64,000 nt of DNA, taken from assembly GCA_014843695.1 (NCBI GenBank), contig CM026386.1:90069955-90133954 (forward strand), given 5' to 3'. The position numbers and the translations under genes were made by a program. The notes beneath the pieces were generated by a model. It was not told the origin of the DNA. It made no database searches and saw nothing but the letters and a program-made list of their open reading frames with translations. Shown here piece after piece: positions 61,976-64,000 of the stretch; positions within the stretch are counted from its first letter, which is position 1; each line of letters opens with the position of its first letter. The DNA is from Archivesica marissinica. Taxonomy: Eukaryota; Mollusca; Bivalvia; Venerida; Vesicomyidae.

Positions 61976-62584
61976 GGTATGAACTCATCACGAGTAAAAT
62001 ATTCTTTAAATTGTCACATTACCAAATAACTCTCTGTAATACATAATGTAGCAACTTTCAATTTGGCGTCAAGTGTCATGTTAAATTGTCATGACGTCAC
62101 TAAACAAAGCAGCGTCATATGTATTGTTTAAATAGCGTTATAACTGCGTTAAGACTTCTGTTAACTCCTAGTACGTATTGCCATTAACGTCCCAATTCAA
62201 ATACAGATATACATATTCACTGAATACAAGTAAAGTTATGTGACAAAACAATATATAAAACTCCCAAACTTCAACTCCCTATTCCTGATATTGTAAAGAA
62301 AACTAATCTTCTATATCCTCGTATATAACTGACAGTCAACCTGGCAGGTACAAACAGCTAATCCTAGACTGGAAGTATCACCAATTCCAAACAACCTTCC
62401 AGAGCAGACATCGCATTAACATATGCATACCTTTGTCCACTTATATAGCTAGATGGTGCTGCATATGTATGTATATGAACGGCTCTGTGTGGGATCCAGG
62501 TAGATTGTGAAAGTGCATTTGCAACAAAGTAGATGTGTCAGATATATCTGAGCTTGGAATTGTATTTGCATTGTTCCAACGATT

Positions 62585-63162
62585 TAATGTTCTCTATCCA
62601 CCCTTCCTGGCTATCCATATCATGTGTGTAATGTTCTCTAGCCACCCTTCCTGGCTATCCCTTATGTGTGTAATGTTCTCTAGCCACCCTTCCTGGCTAT
62701 CCATATCATGTGTGTAATGTTCTCTAGCCACCCTTCCTGGCTATCCATATCATGTGTGTAATGTTCTCTAGCCACCCTTCCTGGCTATCCATATCATGTG
62801 TGTAATGTTCTCTAGCCACCCTTCCTGGCTATCCATATCATGTGTGTAATGTTCTCTAGCCACCCTTCCTGGCTATCCATATCATGTGTGTAATGTTCTC
62901 TAGCCACCCTTCCTGGCTATCCATATCATGTGTGTAATGTTCTCTAGCCACCCTTCCTGGCTATCCATATCATGTGTGTAATGTTCTCTAGCCACCCTTC
63001 CTGGCAATCCATATCATGTGTGTAATGTTCTCTAGCCACCCTTCCTGGCTATCCATATCATGTGTGTAATGTTCTCTAGCCACCCTTCCTGGCTATCCAT
63101 ATCATGTGTGTAATGTTCTCTAGCCACCCTTCCTGGCTATCCATATCATGTGTGTAATGTTG
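62585..63162. repeat. 44-bp minisatellite (C copy), about 13 copies
   Basis: Same unit as in A and B, highly uniform. Confidence 0.97.
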
Positions 63163-63644
63163 CATGTTACCTCTCAAATATGGTGGTTATGTTGTCCAAC
63201 CTTGTGTCATGTATTTGTATTTATGTGACTATGTTTGCTATTTCACGAATTAACATCTTGGTGTTTTACAAATAAACGCCTAGTACTGCCATACATTGTC
63301 AATGCATACATGTATACTATTTGTTTACCTGGCCGACATATGCATTCACGTATGTTTAAGCGCAGCTCTTCGCAAACATAGTTCGAAAGAAACAGTAGTA
63401 AAATGCCATTGCAACCGTCGCTTCCGGGAGTAACCCTACCCGGGAATGTTGATGTATTGTCTGTTTGTTATTAACTGCAAGTTGCACATACAGGTTAGGT
63501 TGACGACTCTCCATAATTATGCTTTGGAAGTGGAAGACCGCGGACGCCCATTATGACAGAATTTCAGAAGCGGGCATGGGAGTAGAACCACTGACATTTC
63601 CACACGCCAGCCGGATATATAACATCACCACATGAAATAACCCA

Positions 63645-63730
63645 TAGTGGTATTCGATCCTTCAGCGCTGACGGGAAGGTGATTTGACTACAACGACCGT
63701 AACCACTCGGTCACAGAGGCTCAATCGTTC
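63645..63730 (-). mobile_element. tRNA-derived SINE head, minus strand (C copy)
   Basis: The reverse complement has gcctctgtgaccgagtggtt and the ggatcgaataccact B box; same locus as 19545 and 36170. Confidence 0.58.
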
Positions 63731-64000
63731 ATGTTGCAATAACAACGAGTGATGGATTGGTAGGTAGTATATTCTATAGAAGTCGTCACGGTTTATGTCA
63801 CATGGATCGATGCCTGTTATTAAATACCAACACATGTATACCTGTATGTCAGTCTTATTTCTGATAAGTTATATATATATATATTTCAAAATGTGTCCAT
63901 TATCTTACAACATGAAATATCAAATATGAAAATATTACCAAGTGAATAGCATAATCCATATATAAATAACACAATCTGAAGTTCCATACTCGTTTGGTTA

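Larger units (their letters stand above)
52110..64000. repeat. Segmental duplication unit C (Ig cassette C), running off the window
   Basis: Aligns with A from 2785 onward to the window end (63970 corresponds to about 19990 in A and 36610 in B). It differs by an inner partial duplication with a recombinase fragment (52570-53450), short 57- and 61-bp arrays, a greatly expanded 20-bp array and a private SINE at 61339. Confidence 0.92.

Overview
The window looks like nuclear DNA of a lophotrochozoan animal, most likely a bivalve mollusc. The grounds are intron-separated immunoglobulin (Ig) exons with GT-AG boundaries, several tRNA-derived SINE families, an AT-rich base composition, abundant minisatellites and a tyrosine-recombinase fragment. 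The species cannot be named from the sequence. Nothing bacterial (operons, ribosome binding sites) is visible. Two gaps of exactly 1,000 N (24300-25299 and 41494-42493) are assembly placeholders.

The only convincing host coding content is on the minus strand: eleven complete Ig-domain exons and one truncated one. All complete exons start and end in phase 1, so each can be added or skipped without breaking the frame. They form a cassette repeated about three times. In minus-strand order it is a V-set-like Ig exon (E4), a C2-like Ig exon (E3), a four-cysteine Ig exon (E2), and a second four-cysteine exon (E1-type). Cassette C lies right of about 52.1 kb (E4 58553-58888, E3 55188-55493, E2 54254-54526, then E1-type 49145-49420). 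Cassette B is at about 25.3-39.8 kb (E4 30686-31024, E3 28748-29053, E2 26894-27166; its E1-type exon would fall in or beyond the N gap). Cassette A is at about 2.8-24.3 kb (E4 14286-14621, E3 8813-9118, E2 4288-4560, then E1-type 904-1167). Introns and long flanks are also alignable, so these are recent segmental duplications. They could be one giant multi-Ig gene or a tandem array of receptor genes. No signal peptide, transmembrane segment or terminal exon was identified.

The most unusual feature is that the introns carry minisatellites built from the exon/intron junctions. A 57-bp array next to E4 repeats the exon's last codons plus its splice donor (about 69 copies in A, 3 in B, 12 in C). 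A 61-bp array next to E3 does the same for that junction (about 62, 19 and 4 copies). A 20-bp array just upstream of E4 repeats a motif resembling a splice acceptor (about 5, 5 and 41 copies). Array lengths vary widely between cassettes while the exons stay open. In A the E2 donor has lost its GT. In C a 3' fragment of E2 is joined to a tyrosine-recombinase fragment at a duplication breakpoint.

The rest is repeats: 40-, 48-, 44-, 41-, 42-, 54- and about 58-bp minisatellites, a 5-kb 19-bp satellite (42494-47515) with higher-order structure, SINEs on both strands, and a foldback element kept in all three copies. Many long open frames here are artefacts of arrays whose unit length is a multiple of three.
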